Assembly: GCF_023856365.1 (NCBI RefSeq)
Contig: NW_026042827.1
Span: 1 to 64,000, forward strand
Source of the DNA: Brienomyrus brachyistius
Taxonomy: Eukaryota > Chordata > Actinopteri > Osteoglossiformes > Mormyridae
DNA: 64,000 bases
Reading direction: 5' to 3'
A program made the translations under genes and the position numbers. Positions within the stretch are counted from its first letter, which is position 1, and the number at the start of each line of letters is the position of its first letter. The notes beneath the pieces are model-generated. The model had not been told where the DNA came from. It made no database searches and worked only from the letters and a program-made list of their open reading frames with translations. Shown piece by piece: positions 32,531 through 45,719 of the stretch.

Positions 32531-34386
32531 TGAGTAATGTGGCACAAAGCAACCCTTCTTTGCCACAGGAAATGTCTGGTGCAATTTCTTTTTTAATTGT
32601 ACATGTCAATTGCATAATACCCTAAACTAATTCATTATTATTTCTATTATTATCATCATCATCAGTATTTCATTAGTATTCCATGGTATTTAGATTTTTC
32701 AGGAATCAGTGTGTGTACTGTATACTTTTTAATTTATTTGCACTATGTGTAGTGTCTCTGCAGCTGTATATACTTGCTGCATTATGCACAAGAACTTCCC
32801 TCAGGCATCAGTATAGTTAATCAAATGTAATATTTCTTGCTTGTTTATTAAGTTGTTTTAGGTATTTTGTGTGTTCCACTTAATTTAGTGTAATTAGTCC
32901 TAGTTGACTCAGGTTTAGTTAGATTTTTCCTTCTGTTGTTCCTCTGCATCATGCTACTGTCATAAAATTTCAATGTCTTACCTAACTTAAGAGTTTTGTG
33001 CATTGTGTTTTGGAGAGAAAGAAATCATTACTTTTTTTCTTTAGATTCATCCACTGATTCTATCACCTATGACACATTCCCCCTGAATATTTGTTTGTTT
33101 ATTTATGTATTTGCTTGGGGGATGGAATTAACAAACAGAAATAACTGAATGAATCAGGGTAGTGAAAAACATTTATAAACTTATCATTTTGGTATTGGTA
33201 CGATCCTGTTCTGGTTAGTTAGCCGAGGGAGTAAATCATCCGGAGTTTCATCTCTCAATCTCCTCCTACACCCACTCAGCATCACAGTATGGACTCCCCA
33301 ATGCAACTGATCTGCACGTATTTGTACTCTGGGAGGAAATTGAAGCCCCCATAGGAAAAACTCAAAGCCTACAGACATATGCACAAAACCAGGGGACATG
33401 CTCAGTTCTGCAGGCCTGGAAGTGTGAGAGAAGGCTATTTATTGAGTTTCCCCTCTGCCCCTGGTAAAGATGAAACATGCACAAGTCATTAAACACACAT
33501 ATACTTACATGAAAGTCTGACTGATACTGGAGCTTCCAGTGCCCGTAAACCAGGTACTGGGGTACTCCATTTCCTTCTTGATAATTAGCGCCATTGAAAA
33601 AAAAAACGGTGCCTTTCCTAATATTAACTGACTCTCAGACAAATGTACTGCTTGAAGACCCTGCCACTATTCGCATTTTCCAGCAGGAGTCACAAATCTT
33701 CATTGCATTCAGTTTATTCTCAGATGAGCTCATGCATGTTTCTATGTGCATCTTTACACTTAAACAAATACAGCTAACCTCTGTTGTTATATTCCATATA
33801 TATTTGTCGTGACTGGCCTTTTTTCTCAAATGATGGATTTCTGAAACTAAAACTGACAGTATTCTAAAATATTTATATTGCCACATCATCGACACATGTT
33901 CTAATATGACATAGCATTCCCCTGGACCATAGTGCGACTTAGAGACAAGATATAACATGCCCTTCACGGTAAAACACTAGATAGGTGCAACACTTAATGT
34001 CAACGTTGTCAATGTCAATGTTGACTTAATGTCAACGTTAAATTCATGGATTCGCAAATTAAGTAACACGGTTACAGTACAAAAACGAGCAGAGCTGTGT
34101 ATGGCATGACTATCTCGCGGCGGCGACAAAATATGCTTATCCTTCTAATTATTCAGAAGAAAATATATTTGCAAGCACAGCCGTTCACGGCTTCCGTACA
34201 AAAAGCTGTCACTACGCTACAGGAAGAATACACGACCAATATAGGATTTACACAAGTCTGCTTCTTTTGTTTTATTTAGTAACAACTTTCACAAAAATTG
34301 ACAGCAATACTGCTAAAAGTGCAGATCTGTTGCCAAATTAAATAAACAAAGAAATTAATCATAAAAATATTCAAAGTATATACAGC
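32531..34386. other. No recognised gene
   Basis: AT-rich sequence with short open frames only; no splice-flanked coding segment or clear repeat was identified. Confidence 0.4.
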
Positions 34387-34530
34387 CAGGGGCGCCGCTA
34401 GCAATTTTGGGCCCTATGACAAAATATGAGGTTGGGCCCCCCTACCACACCCATTCAGATCTCTGGGGGCCCCTAAAGGGCGTGGGCCCTTAGAATTGTC
34501 CCAACTTTCCCCCCCTTAGCGGCGCCCCTG
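34387..34530. mobile_element. Short hAT-type MITE
   Basis: The ends CAGGGGCGCCGCTAG and CTTAGCGGCGCCCCTG are inverted copies. An exact 8-bp duplication tatacagc flanks it (34379-34386 and 34531-34538), so the insertion is fairly young. Confidence 0.9.
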
Positions 34531-34929
34531 TATACAGCTAACCATTTCCAATCGAAAAGTACATACAAGTCTCCAATATAAGTTATACAATGGAGCGCAG
34601 ATAAAACTTTTAAATAGTAATTAACCAAACTATATAAAGAATACAAGTTTGAATACAGGTAATTTGTATAAATTTTACTGTGTTCAGACTGAAAAATCAG
34701 CACCAGCCTTACACACATTGCAGTTCTGCTTTTTTCTTCTTTTAGCATAATTACCCGTTTCACGTTCACGAGGCAGAAGATCCCTGCAAATGTGAAAATT
34801 CACAAGTAACAGGCACCATTAACCTCAAGCCATAACAGTCTGCTAGCCTGAACAATAGCAAACTCTATGTATTACCAATTATTACGCAGGTTGTCACTTT
34901 ATCAAATCATGACTGTTACTAAGAAGTGG

Positions 34930-35250
34930 GAGTGAAACGCGTGTCACGAGATCTCGCGATATTACAACATGACGAGATTTCTCGTTGGAGCGAAAAGCCG
35001 TTTCACGAATGCGCTGCAAATGAGCTGCTGTAAATATGTCGGCATCTGACTAAATTACTATAGTAGATACCCCAGACACTTTTGAATCTTTTGTGTGTCA
35101 GCATTTCGGGTGCCCGGCGGAAAATATAAATGGCGAAAGGGAGACAGACAAAACACGAACCATCTGTAAGGACTGTAGAAAGCTAATGCCGCACACAGCG
35201 GCTAATGCTACTACTAACTACTATGCAAAGCCATTTGCAGCACCATCATA
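34930..35250 (+). mobile_element. BED-finger-like hAT transposon remnant
   Basis: The plus frame at 35074-35250 reads FVCQHFGCPAE, TRTICKDCRKLMPHTAANA, then stops. The CxxC and the Trp/Gln-His-Phe spacing resemble the N-terminal BED zinc finger of hAT transposases. The stretch 34940-34990 (CACGAGATCTCGCG) is repeat-like. The rest of the transposase is absent. Confidence 0.4.
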
Positions 35251-36429
35251 GCTCTTTATTTAAATTCACTGCACCGGTGAAGAAAACATTTTTAAAAAAA
35301 TGTTATGTTTATTATTGGGTGCTTTCCACTTCATGCACCCACATACAGCGCTAGCTTAAAGCAATGCATTCTGGTCCTGACGCAATGCATCATGGTTATA
35401 TTTTTTATCGCCCGTTGCATTACGTCACCATGTCACATGGTACCAAAACTCCGCGAGAGCAAGACACATCAGGCAGCACCTCTTAGCAGGCTGCACAGGC
35501 TGGATCCGCCTCCATTACGACACAACTTTGCCCTTATTGGCTTAAGATTTTAGTTACATACATGACGTTTGTATATCTGCTATTTCTCCCGAGAAGCAGG
35601 TAAAGCGGTAACTGCTTTTCAATTAATTTACTTGGTAAAATTAAATTTAAATAAATGATATGAATATTGTAATAGTACTCGTGAGCTTTGTTTGTTGTTA
35701 GTTACTGTAATGTTGCGCTGCTTTATTTGTTTAATCGTCTTGTCTGTGAAGACATTCAAGTTAATCAAATAAGAACTGCACTGTACACTGTACATGACCA
35801 TAAAAACTTTGAATCCTTGAAATAAATGTTTTTGATCTTTTCCTTGGCAGTTATCTTTTTACACAGGGCCTCTATGTACACAATAGTTATTTTTTTCACG
35901 ACTAACAGTATGGATCAGGAGTTGGTTATTGTAAAAGAAGTAATGTGCATGCAGGTGATATTTGTATAGATTTATATTTACCCCTAGGTGATAAGTTTTA
36001 CAGTCATTTCTTTTACCGTTTGGCCTCTCGGTTGAACATAATAGTGGCGCGAGCAGCTCCACTTGGTTTTTTAAAAATACTCAGCCATGAACTTTTGGTG
36101 AACTCAGGTGAATCCCTTCCTTCAGTAGTAAACCTTGGTAGTTTCAGCCGTTTACACATTGTCTCACTAAAAGGTTGATAATATATTTGTCCTTTTACAT
36201 AGTGATAAAATATACGCGATAAAAATGTGAATATTCATAGATTCAGGACTAACAAAGTAGCTAACAGAAACTCAGACTAACAAAAGGTGCAAATACATAC
36301 TCAGTTGGTTCCATTGTGTTGATTACATTATAATGTTTACATTGTAATGATTATATCATGGATATTTGGCATACTTTTTATAAAATCGTAATTCTTATAT
36401 TCTGCGTTATATAGTGCTAAATAATATTC
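35251..36429. other. No recognised gene
   Basis: AT-rich, short frames only; nothing assigned. Confidence 0.4.
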
Positions 36430-36650
36430 CATAGATGGATGGACTTTATTAATCCCCGTGGGGAAATTGTGTTTTTTATGTCTCCCTCAACTTACTCTTT
36501 GTGGAGTAAGTTGTCCGCGAAGTGCAGCTACCTGTTGGGGCGCCCAGGGAGCTGGGGGTTAAGGGCCTTGCTCAAGGACCCACAGACGTGCTGAGGCTGG
36601 GTTAGTTTCAACTGGTGACCTCATTACAGGCACAAGGACTGACCCCTGCC
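36430..36650 (-). repeat. tRNA-derived SINE family (copy 1)
   Basis: It shares GAGCTGGGGGTTAAGGGCCT and TTATTAATCCCCGTGGGGAA-like segments with 60735-60975. The tRNA-like head is on the minus strand. Confidence 0.65.
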
Positions 36651-37559
36651 CCCCAACTGTGTATGAGTAGCATTTATGCTGTTTCTTGAGTGTGAGCTAG
36701 TACATAAACCAGCTAGTGCTCACCATTGCAAAAATACTCTAGCTTTCTGTCATACACATTTTTTTATTTTCTTACATTGTCCGTTTTTGTTCATAGTCTG
36801 TAATATTCTGAATAACGACAATGTAGAGGAAAAACAGATTAAATTCTCCTTGTTTGTAATTTCCCCATGTAATCCACTGCCTTGTGGTAAGAGGTGCAAA
36901 AGTCAGACGCGTTGAATGATGAGGATACGATATTGAGTTTAGTTCTTGAGAGGATTTATTCATATGATATTTTAACACACAGTACTTTGAACTGGTTTGT
37001 TTGGCGCAAAAGGGCCGATATGCAGACACCATCACACATGGCAAATACGGTCAATGACTGTTTCACTTTGCACCTTCAGCCCTGAGCCGCGTAATCTCAG
37101 CACCTTTAATAACAACCATTGCTGCCTCCTACAGGTGGGAATACACTTAGACAATAGTAAATATCACTAAGGCAGGCAAGTACCTCTCGTTTCAAGTGTT
37201 GCAATACTATATAACATTATATTATAAACAATAAATACGAATAAATAAAAACATTAAACAAATAAACATAATCAATAATATTCATGAATAATTATGCTTA
37301 ATATACAAATAAAAGAATAGCTCCTGCAGATGATTTCAGATAACTACTGGAACAATGAGTTCTGGAGGGGAGCAAGCTCTGTTACATGCTATAGAAATGT
37401 TGATCTGATTCCTTTCATTATCAGATTGTTACCACTGTTAAAAACCACAGATATTGTATTCTGATTGTATGCATTTCCTTATTAGGGCATGTCAGTTACT
37501 TCTGTTAAAAAATCCGTTTATTCTGACGTCGTAAATTTCCTGATCAGAGTTTACCCTCT
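36651..37559. other. No recognised gene
   Basis: AT-rich; no coding segment or repeat was identified. Confidence 0.4.
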
Positions 37560-39267
37560 TTAAAGTGATGGAGGTCCACTTGTGCCAAAGATACATCGAT
37601 ATGCATATGAGATTTCGTTTGTGCCAAAAATATGTAAATAGCACACAGTCCATGTCGACTGAGCATGTGACAAAGAATTTTTCTGTGACAATTCTATTTT
37701 GTCAATGAGTTTGTCTGTGGAGCCCCTGAAGGGACCTAATGGTGTCCGCTAATTAGATACCCAGAAATAAACTGTGTGGCTCCTGCCCAAGCATTGCTGC
37801 CCAAACAGCAGCTTCCTCCTTATGCCACCGAGGGAGGAGTAGCCAGTGGTTCCCCTGCCCCTTCCCCTCTCCCCCCTGCAGACGAGGATCATAACCATTC
37901 AGCACCCGACTCTACCTCCTTCTCGGTGAAGAAGTGCCGTGGCGAAACGCTCAGGCAGCAGGACGAGGTAGCAGAAATTCTTGCCCCTATGTTGGTATGT
38001 CCAAATCCTCAAGGGGGAGATAAGGTTTGCTCATCTGACACTGTAGATGAAGGAGTTGAACATAAGAACATAAGAACTATACAAACGAGACGAGGCCATT
38101 CGGCCCATCAAGCTCGCTTGGGGAGAACTAAACTAATAGCTCAGAGTCGTTAAAATCTTATCTAGCTCTGATTTAAAGGAACCCAAGGATTCAGCTTGCA
38201 CTACATTATCAGGAAGACTATTCCATACTCTACACGCTGCGTAAAGAAGTGCTTCCTTAAATCCAGCTTGAAATGTTCTCCCGCTAATTTCCACCTATGG
38301 CCACGAGTTCGTGTATTTAAACTAATGCTGAAGTAACTATTTGGTTGAACAGCATCCAAACCTGTTAGAATCTTATATACCTGGATCATGTCCCCCCTCA
38401 ATCTCCTTTGCTTGAGACTGAACAGATTTAGCTCAAGTAACCGTTCCTCGTATGACATTCCTCTAAGACCAGGAATCATTTTTGTGGCCCTACGCTGCAC
38501 CTTTTCTAAGGCCACAATGTCCTTTTTAAGATATGGTGACCAAACCTGCACACAATATTCTAGGTGAGGTCTCACCAAGGAATTGTATAATCTTAGCATT
38601 ACCTCCCTTGACTTAAACTCCACACACCTGGAGATATACCCCAACATCCTATTGGCCTTTTTTATTGCTTCCCCACACTGGCGAGAATGGGACATGGAAG
38701 CATCAACATACACACCAAGGTCTTTCTCATGATCAGCTACCTTTATTTCAGTGACACCCATGAAATACCTGTACTTTATATTTCTGCTCCCTAGATGGAG
38801 TACCTTATATTTATCGACGTTAAATTTCATCTGCCAGGTATCGGCCCAGTCACTAATTAAATCAAGATCCCGCTGTAGCTGCTGAGCCACTAATTCAGTA
38901 TCTGCTACACCACCCACCTTGGTGTCATCTGCAAATTTCACCAGTTTACTGTATATATTGGTATCCATATCATTTATGTAAATTAGGAACAATAGTGGTC
39001 CTAAAATCGAACCCTGCGGTACCCCACTATGAACGCAAGCCCACTGTGAGTTGAAGGACATTGCCAGTGACCTGCTGGACCCCAGGCAGAACAGGCCTCA
39101 CCATGCGACAGCCCTTCAGAGACTGGTCCTCCTGCGCATGGACTGGGGCATGATGCATCAGTTTAAACAGGAGCCTGGTAAATCCTGCGAGTGCTACACC
39201 AAGCGACTGATGGCAGCATTCTCCAACTACAGTGGGATGGACTCCACAACGGACCGAGAGTGTATGT
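37560..39267 (+). pseudogene. Decayed Gag-like relic split by a LINE
   Basis: Left of the LINE a frame contains a late-domain-like LPPY (AQALLPKQQLPPYATEGG). Right of it (39056-39267) a frame reads HHATALQRLVLLRMDWGM and KSCECYTKRLMAAFSNYSGM, resembling the end of a retroviral capsid. Stops and missing parts make it non-functional. The Gag assignment is an inference from these short motifs. Confidence 0.35.
38062..39047 (-). mobile_element. CR1/jockey-like LINE, 5' truncated
   Basis: The minus-strand frame has the RT motifs GVPQGSILGPLLFLIYIND and KFADDTK, then the same C-terminal part as the 26.2-kb copy (MIPGLRGMSYEERL). A frame break lies near the 3' end at about 38215. The 8-bp duplication gagttgaa flanks it (38054-38061 and 39048-39055), marking a clean insertion into the Gag-like relic. 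Confidence 0.88.
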
Positions 39268-39671
39268 GATGTAAAATACACTAAGATAGGTAAAAAACTC
39301 TTTTGTGGACTAAGTAAAACAAACATTTTATGTTCTAGTTTTCTTTAAAACTACTGAAACAAATAATTGGCTACACTGCAGTTCCGCTGTTTTGTTTGGC
39401 ACCCCTGCATGTCGTGCATTGTGTGGAAAAAAACCTGAAGGCTGAGGAATGTTACGTAACACAGCTAGAATGTAAAAACTCTCTCTGGTGTAATTCACTG
39501 CATAAAACCAATGGTGTTAAGTGTGATGTCTTCTTCATAACACTCCCTGATGTTTGTGTCCGTGACCATGAGATAGGGTGGGCTGCTTTTCTTCCTTCCT
39601 TTGACTAGTATTCCTCCTAAATTGTTCATCTGTATTTGCTGCATTGGTACTTGATGTGCGTGTGCCTTGTG

Positions 39672-40220
39672 TCACGATCGCCATTTAACGGGAGCGGCGG
39701 ACGGGCAGGAAACAGGCAAGGCAGGCAGGATACGGGGATTTATTAGGAAACACGGGGTGCAGGAAACATCTCACGCAGACGGACTTCAATGACGGACACT
39801 GAACTCTAGTAAGACATGAACTCAAATAGACAGGACTGATTGAAAATAATCGGACACAGCTGGGTACGATCAGGGAAGCACACGTGGATAATCAGGGGGG
39901 CGTGGCACACACGGTGGTCAGACTGTCCGGGACCTCCTCGGGGACTAGGGCAGGAAAGTCTGGAGCTGGGTCAGGGACAGGAGTGGGGCCAGGAACAAGA
40001 GCCCCAGGGGGGCACAGTCATTTGAGGCGGAGGGGAGCGCCTCGGGCGTGGGCTCTGGGGCCGCAGGGGGCAGCGGAGGCGGCTGCTCAGGAGCTACGGG
40101 CAAAGCAGGCGGCGGCTGCTCGGGCTCTGGGGCCGCAGGGGGGCAGCGGAGGCGGCTGCTCGGGCTGCGCAGGAGCTATGGGCGACGAAGGCAACTGCTC
40201 AGACGCTGTAGCAGGAACCC
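39672..40220. repeat. GC-rich interspersed repeat, copy B
   Basis: Homologous to 19330-20558: the same CACACGTGG, AGGGGGGCGTGGCACACAC and GGCTCTGGGGCCGCAGGGGG segments, but much shorter. It begins at TGTCACGATCGCCATTTAAC. Confidence 0.6.
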
Positions 40221-40269
40221 AGGACTTTATGCTCAGCCCACTGCTGTTAACTCCGATGACTCACAACTG

Positions 40270-41850
40270 AGCAGCAATGCACATTTCGAATTCCATCATC
40301 AACATCAGGCAGATGACAAGACTGTTGTGGGTCTCATCAATAAAAACGGTGACTCAGCATACAAAGAGGAAGTGTGATGACTATCGGACTGCTGCAGAGC
40401 CAACAACCTGTCTCTGAATGTTGACCAAAGAGATGGTTGTTGACGTTAGAAGAACACAAAACACAGAGTGACCACTCTCTGCTGCACATCGATGGCTCAT
40501 CTGTGGAGATCGTAGAGAGTACCAGATTCCTTGTTGTCCATCTGGCGAGAATCTCACCAGGTCCTTCAACATCAGCTCCATAGTAAGGAAAGCACAGCAG
40601 CACCTCTACTCTCCACGGAAGCTCAGAAAAGCCCATCTCCCATTCTCACACTCTATTGGGGAACTGTTTGAAAGCACCCTGAGCAGCTGCATCACGGTCT
40701 GCTTTGAGAACTGGTGTCGCCTCAGATCACAAGTCCCTACAACAGATAGTGATGACAGGTGAGAAAATCATTGGGAGTATCGTGTTAGAGAAATATGTAC
40801 TTTTTTTATCATCATTTTGCTAGACGCTTAGAAACAACACCCTGCCCGCAGCTTGATCTTAATTGAGCAATAACACGTCTCAAGAACTGTCGCTTGAATA
40901 TTTCCACCCCATATATGGTGACAAACAATGTTCAATGTCAGTTGCATATCCTGTTTGTGTACCTCAATAAAAGACACTGCGAGGGGAGTTACTCTTTCGA
41001 AGTTGGCTGAGTTCGACTGAGAGGCTGACACCTCGAGGTCAGGACCGGGCTTCCCTTTGTAAGGAAAAGAGGTAAAAATGTCCCAAGGTTCTTGGTTGAT
41101 CATTTGAATGCAGACAATGTTAGGAATTTATGATCATGGGGGAAAGCCAGGGAGAGAATTGGGGGTTCCAGTTGGCACCACTATGGTGATAAGGATAAGA
41201 TAAGGTGATAAGAATTGAATTACAATGATCATAAAAGTCTCCACCCTGTCCTGTCCCGTCCCTGTTCTCAGGATCCTCAACACTCCAGGGGGTCACTCTT
41301 TATATGTAAATTCACTCACAACACCTACACACAACACCTTGGTGGGGTGGAGGGGCCTTTTTGGGTATAAAGGGGGAGTTGAAGAACTGTCTTCAATATT
41401 GTATCCTGAGCTGCCTTTCAGTTACCCGGTGTGTCTCTACACTGTATTACATTGTATTCTTTTTTGCTGTTCAATAAACCATCATTTTGCTGAAAACTGC
41501 GGAGACTCTGCAAGTGGATTCCTACACCTTGCAGCAAGTAAAACGTCATCACAGCTGTCTGCGTTGTTCTGTGTTCAGAGACTGGTTTGTTTCCAGCGCA
41601 TCTTCAGAAGAAGATAACCCTAACATATCTCTCCCCTCCATCACAGATATTCACACCACACACTGCATCCGCAAAGCCACCACCATTGTGGATGACCCCA
41701 CCCACCCCTCACATTATCGTTTCACCCTCCTGCCTTCTGGAAATAGGTCCCGGAGCATTCGGGCCTTCACAGCCAGACTCAAACAGCTTTATCCCCCATG
41801 CCGTCAGACTACTGAACTCTCAGGGACTAATCTGATACCACACACACATA
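40270..41850 (+). mobile_element. L2-type LINE fragment interrupted by a solo LTR
   Basis: Before the insert, broken frames read ANNLSLNVDQ, SPLHIDGSSVEIVESTRF and LSSCITVCFENWC. After it come LPSITDIHTTHCIRKATTI and HYRFTLLPSGNRSRSIRAF, both in L2 order. Stops show it is dead. Confidence 0.75.
40783..41635 (+). mobile_element. Solo LTR
   Basis: It begins TGTTAG and ends CTAACA. Flanks tatcg (40778-40782) and tatct (41636-41640) look like a 5-bp target duplication with one change. Inside are a TATA-like GGGTATAAAGG (near 41363) and CAATAAA (near 41472), in the expected order. It differs from the LTRs at 51 and 58 kb. Confidence 0.7.
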
Positions 41851-42984
41851 CACTCATTAACACACTTTATTATTTAACTACTATTTTTTTATCTTATTGT
41901 CGCCATGTTTACAGTTACTTTTATTTATTTTTATTGCTACCTCATTGACAACCAAACTGCGCCTTCCTCAGTACTGGGTTACTGTGCTGTTTGTGCTCGT
42001 TGGTGTCAGTTGTCCTCTCTTTTTGCACTGTCCTGCAATGTTTGCACAGTTTTTGCTCATTATGCACCATACAGTATGTTGCTAGGTTGGTATGTGTTAG
42101 TCTTCTGTTAATTTAAAGTAGCACCTTGGTCCGAGGGAAACAGTTTCTTTTGTAACTGTACTATACTCAACTGTGTAAAGTTAAAAAATAACATTAAAGA
42201 CCTACTTGATCTTATACTGAACAGGTGCTAAAGTGAAATTACTTGCTTCTGGAAAGAACTCCAGCTGAAATTCTGTACAACAATTATGGGAGACATATGG
42301 GAAGGACGCGGTGTCAGACCTGCCCAGTGGGACGAATGTGGGTTTTCCTAGTAACAGCAGCTTCAGTCCCAATCAGATAAGCCAGATGCATCTGAAATTA
42401 GAGGAACGGGATCAGACTGGTTGCTCAGAGGACTAATGTGGTAGAACTAAAACAGAGACAAATTGGACGGTGTTTCAATTGTGGGAAAATGAGACAAAGC
42501 AGGCAGAGGAGATGCGGGGTGGCAAAGAAGCATGAGATAAGGAATGCAGAGAATGTGGATGAGGTGTGAGACTCCTGTGAAAACTGTGTATTGAAAATTA
42601 GGGCCATAGTATTGTCATCCATCCTGTCAGGGTATGGAAATACACTGAGGGTAAATGGCCTAATGCAGGAAGTGTCTTAATCCTATAACCATCCAGCTGA
42701 TTCAGGCTGTGGGGGACAGTGTAGTACTGCACTCTTCTGGCTGGGACCTTGAATAAATGAATGAATGTTACATTTATACAGCCCTTTTCTAAGATACACA
42801 AAGAGCTTTACAGAAGCACTGGGGAGCCCACTTCAACCCAAACGTGAGGCAGCAGGAGAGGGGGCCCAGGCAGAGAGAACAGCCAACAAGACGGGTGCTT
42901 CCACAGACAGGACGGGGGCCCCGGCAGACCAACGCTGACGACTCCTGGGACCAAGTCAACAGAGCAGCTGTCGTCATTGTGACT
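41851..42984. other. No recognised gene
   Basis: Bases 42430-42570 have a knuckle-like CFNCGK frame without the rest of the motif; no assignment made. Confidence 0.35.
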
Positions 42985-43275
42985 CACCCTCATACATCCA
43001 TCCATTGTCTAAACCGCTTATGCTACTGGGTCGCGGGGGGTCCAGAGCCTATCCTGGAAGGATCTGTGCACGAGGCAGGGAACAACCCAGGACGGGGGGG
43101 CAGCTCATTGCAAGGCACATTCACACACCCATTCACACACACATGCACTCCTACGGCCAATTTAGCAAGAGAGAACATGCAAACTCCCCACACATGTGAC
43201 CCAGGCGGAGACTCGAACCTGAGTCCCAGTGGTGGGAGGTAACAGTGCTAATCACTGCACCACCAAGCAGCCCCA
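42985..43275 (+). repeat. Fish CATCC-type interspersed repeat
   Basis: It starts CATCCATCCATTGTCTAAAC, then GGTCGCGGGGGGTCC and ends with GACTCGAACCTGAGTCCCAG and AATCACTGCACCACC. This is the most complete copy in the window. Confidence 0.8.
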
Positions 43276-43744
43276 CCCTCATACATGATTTCTGATTCTT
43301 GATTTTAATCCCCTTTTCTGTTTTTGGCAACATATAAAGTGCTGTGAATGTCACTGTCAGATTGTCATATCATCCTCCAGTTGTCCCTTGTCACCCTGGA
43401 TGCACATTGAGTGTTTGCTAAATATTTTTATTCTTGTAGTGTTCCTGATTTTTTTCCTGTGTTTTAATTTGCAATTCTCAAATTTCATGACTGGCATCCG
43501 TGGGGACGATTTAATTAAACCTGTTAACTCTGCACTTCAATTTCAAACTGTTGGTAACATGTGTACATATTTTTGTCTGATCTTTTCACCACCAGGTGGC
43601 GATATAGCAACTCCAGAGTTATTGATGGCTAGAACAAAAAAAACACAGTAACACAGAGGTGTAGCTAAAAATTCTGGGCCCCTGACAGAATGTCACCTTG
43701 CGCCCTCTGTCGAATTTTACATTCTGTGAAAGAGATTTGTTGAG

Positions 43745-44530
43745 CCATCTTCCAATGTAATCCAATCCAGCTCTTTATTTGAAAAGCACTTTAAACAACC
43801 TTATGGACCAAAGTGCTGCACAAAGGAATAAATAAAAACATTCACACACTTAAAAAACGAAGTAAAAGAAATTTAATAAAAACCAAAACATTCAATGTGA
43901 GTAAAAGGCCATTAATAAAAATTTAAAAAAATCTATTAATTAATAAAGAAAAGGCTAAGATTAAAATAAGATTTACTATTAAAATTAACATCTCACAATG
44001 TGTCAAAGGTGAAGGAGAAGAGATTAGAAGAGATTTAAAAACGGACAGAGGGGATTCCTCTCTAATGTGAAAAGGCAAGTCATTCCACATTTTAGGAGCT
44101 GCGACTGCAAAGGCTCGATCCCCTCTAAGCTCACGCTGAGTCTTAGGAACCGTCAGGAACAGCTGATCAGCTGACCTGAGAGAGCGGGTGGGGGTGTAAG
44201 GGTGAAGCAGCTCACAGAGGTCAGATGGAGCAAGACCACTGAGGGCTTTAAAAGCAAATAACAGAATTTTAAAATGAATCCTAAAATGTACGGGCAGCCA
44301 GTGGAGTGAGGCTAAAATGGGGGGAGACATGCTCATATTTCCATGTGCGGGCAGCATTTTGAACCTTCTGGAGGTGAACAATAGTGGAGCCTCTAACCCC
44401 AACATAGAGGGCGTTACAGTGGTCCAAACTAGTAGTGACAAAAGAGTGGATTACTGTCTCAAAGTGCTGCCTAGAAAGAATTGGCTTTATTTTGGCCAAC
44501 TGCCTCAATTGTAAAAAGCTTGACTTGACA
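43745..44530 (-). mobile_element. Non-LTR retrotransposon 3' fragment
   Basis: The minus frame reads ILASLHWLPVHFRIHFKILL, LHPYTPTRSLRSADQLFL and APKMWNDLPFHIREE, the C-terminal part of a fish non-LTR reverse transcriptase. An overlapping frame (HFETVIHSFVTTSLDHCNAL) carries the preceding part, so there is a frame shift. Confidence 0.75.
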
Positions 44531-44717
44531 ACTAACCTTATCTGAGTGTCAAACTTAAGGTTGGTGTCGACTTTAACCCCTAGGGTGTGTGATGACTGGT
44601 TTACAATATTGTTCCAAGGAACCTAAAATTACAGTGGAGGTCAGAGGAGTGGAGTTACCAAAAACCAACACTTCTGTCCATTACCTCCCCACTTCCTTGT
44701 TAGTTACAATATTTGTT

Positions 44718-44845
44718 CTGCATTACTGTACTGCTTTGGAGCCTTTTGATATTAAGGTGAATAACACAGGTGAAAAATTAAGGTGAAAAAAGAGACAGAT
44801 GCATTGACAGCAGTCGTGGCCACACTTTGGACTGGGAGTGTAAGA
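44718..44845. mobile_element. Tc1-like transposon end
   Basis: ATTAAGGTGAATAACA ... GAGACAGATGCATTGACAGC ... TTTGGACTGGGAG parallels 10678-10751. Confidence 0.5.
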
Positions 44846-45719
44846 GCAAAGGAAACTGAATCCACTATGTTCTGTCCTGTAAATTTTTATTAAACACCAC
44901 ATGACACACATACGAGTCCTGTTTTAACTTTCAGGGCTGATGGTCTGCAGCCTGGCTTGTGTTCTACAGTGCAGCGCAGGTGCAGTCACTGTGCTGAGCC
45001 CGGCGTTATATTAATGACGCAGCCTTTCACACTGACCAGTGAGAAATAACCTTGAAAATGACTGTGCTCTTTGTGGTTCTCCTTTTTTCTTACCACCAAG
45101 CAAGAGACTAAACATATTTTCTACTTATCAGTTATCAGAAATCAGAAATGTCATGCAGTAATCAGAGGTTAGACAGCAAGAATGACTTTTGTATTTTTAT
45201 CTTTTGTCAATCTTTTATCCAGCGACTACTAATCTCATCGGGGTCTGGAGAGGGTGGGACCTGTCCCAGGAAGCACAGAGCACAGGCCTGCATGGGATGC
45301 CATTCCACACAAGCAAAAAACAATTAAGATGGTCAGATTTGCCTCACTGTGTGATTTTGACTGAAAGATGAACTAAGCACAGTCTTGTGTGTATAAAAAT
45401 GCGTAGATTCATTTAACTTTAACAATGAGATTCAGCAACATGACCTTATAGTGTTAATGATCGGTATCTTACTGGTATTAACTGAATTATGCAAAATTCT
45501 ACATTATTCTATATTATTGCACCCAAATTGTTCATACTGACTAATGTAATTACTGACATCCTGGACATACTGCTTTTTAGGTTTGAATTTAAAATGTTAG
45601 TAGACAAATTCATGCTGTCAATAACATCTCACTTGCTCACCCACTTTTAGATAAAAATACCCTTTGTGGTTTTTCTAGTGAAGCAGTGGGCCTGAGCTGA
45701 GGACCTGATGGTTGTGTGG
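44846..45719. other. No recognised gene
   Basis: Short frames only; nothing assigned. Confidence 0.4.

Noticed and set aside
42430..42570. Retroviral zinc-knuckle-like CFNCGK frame
   Set aside because: The second half of the knuckle is missing and no other Gag segment lies next to it; too weak to list as a gene relic.
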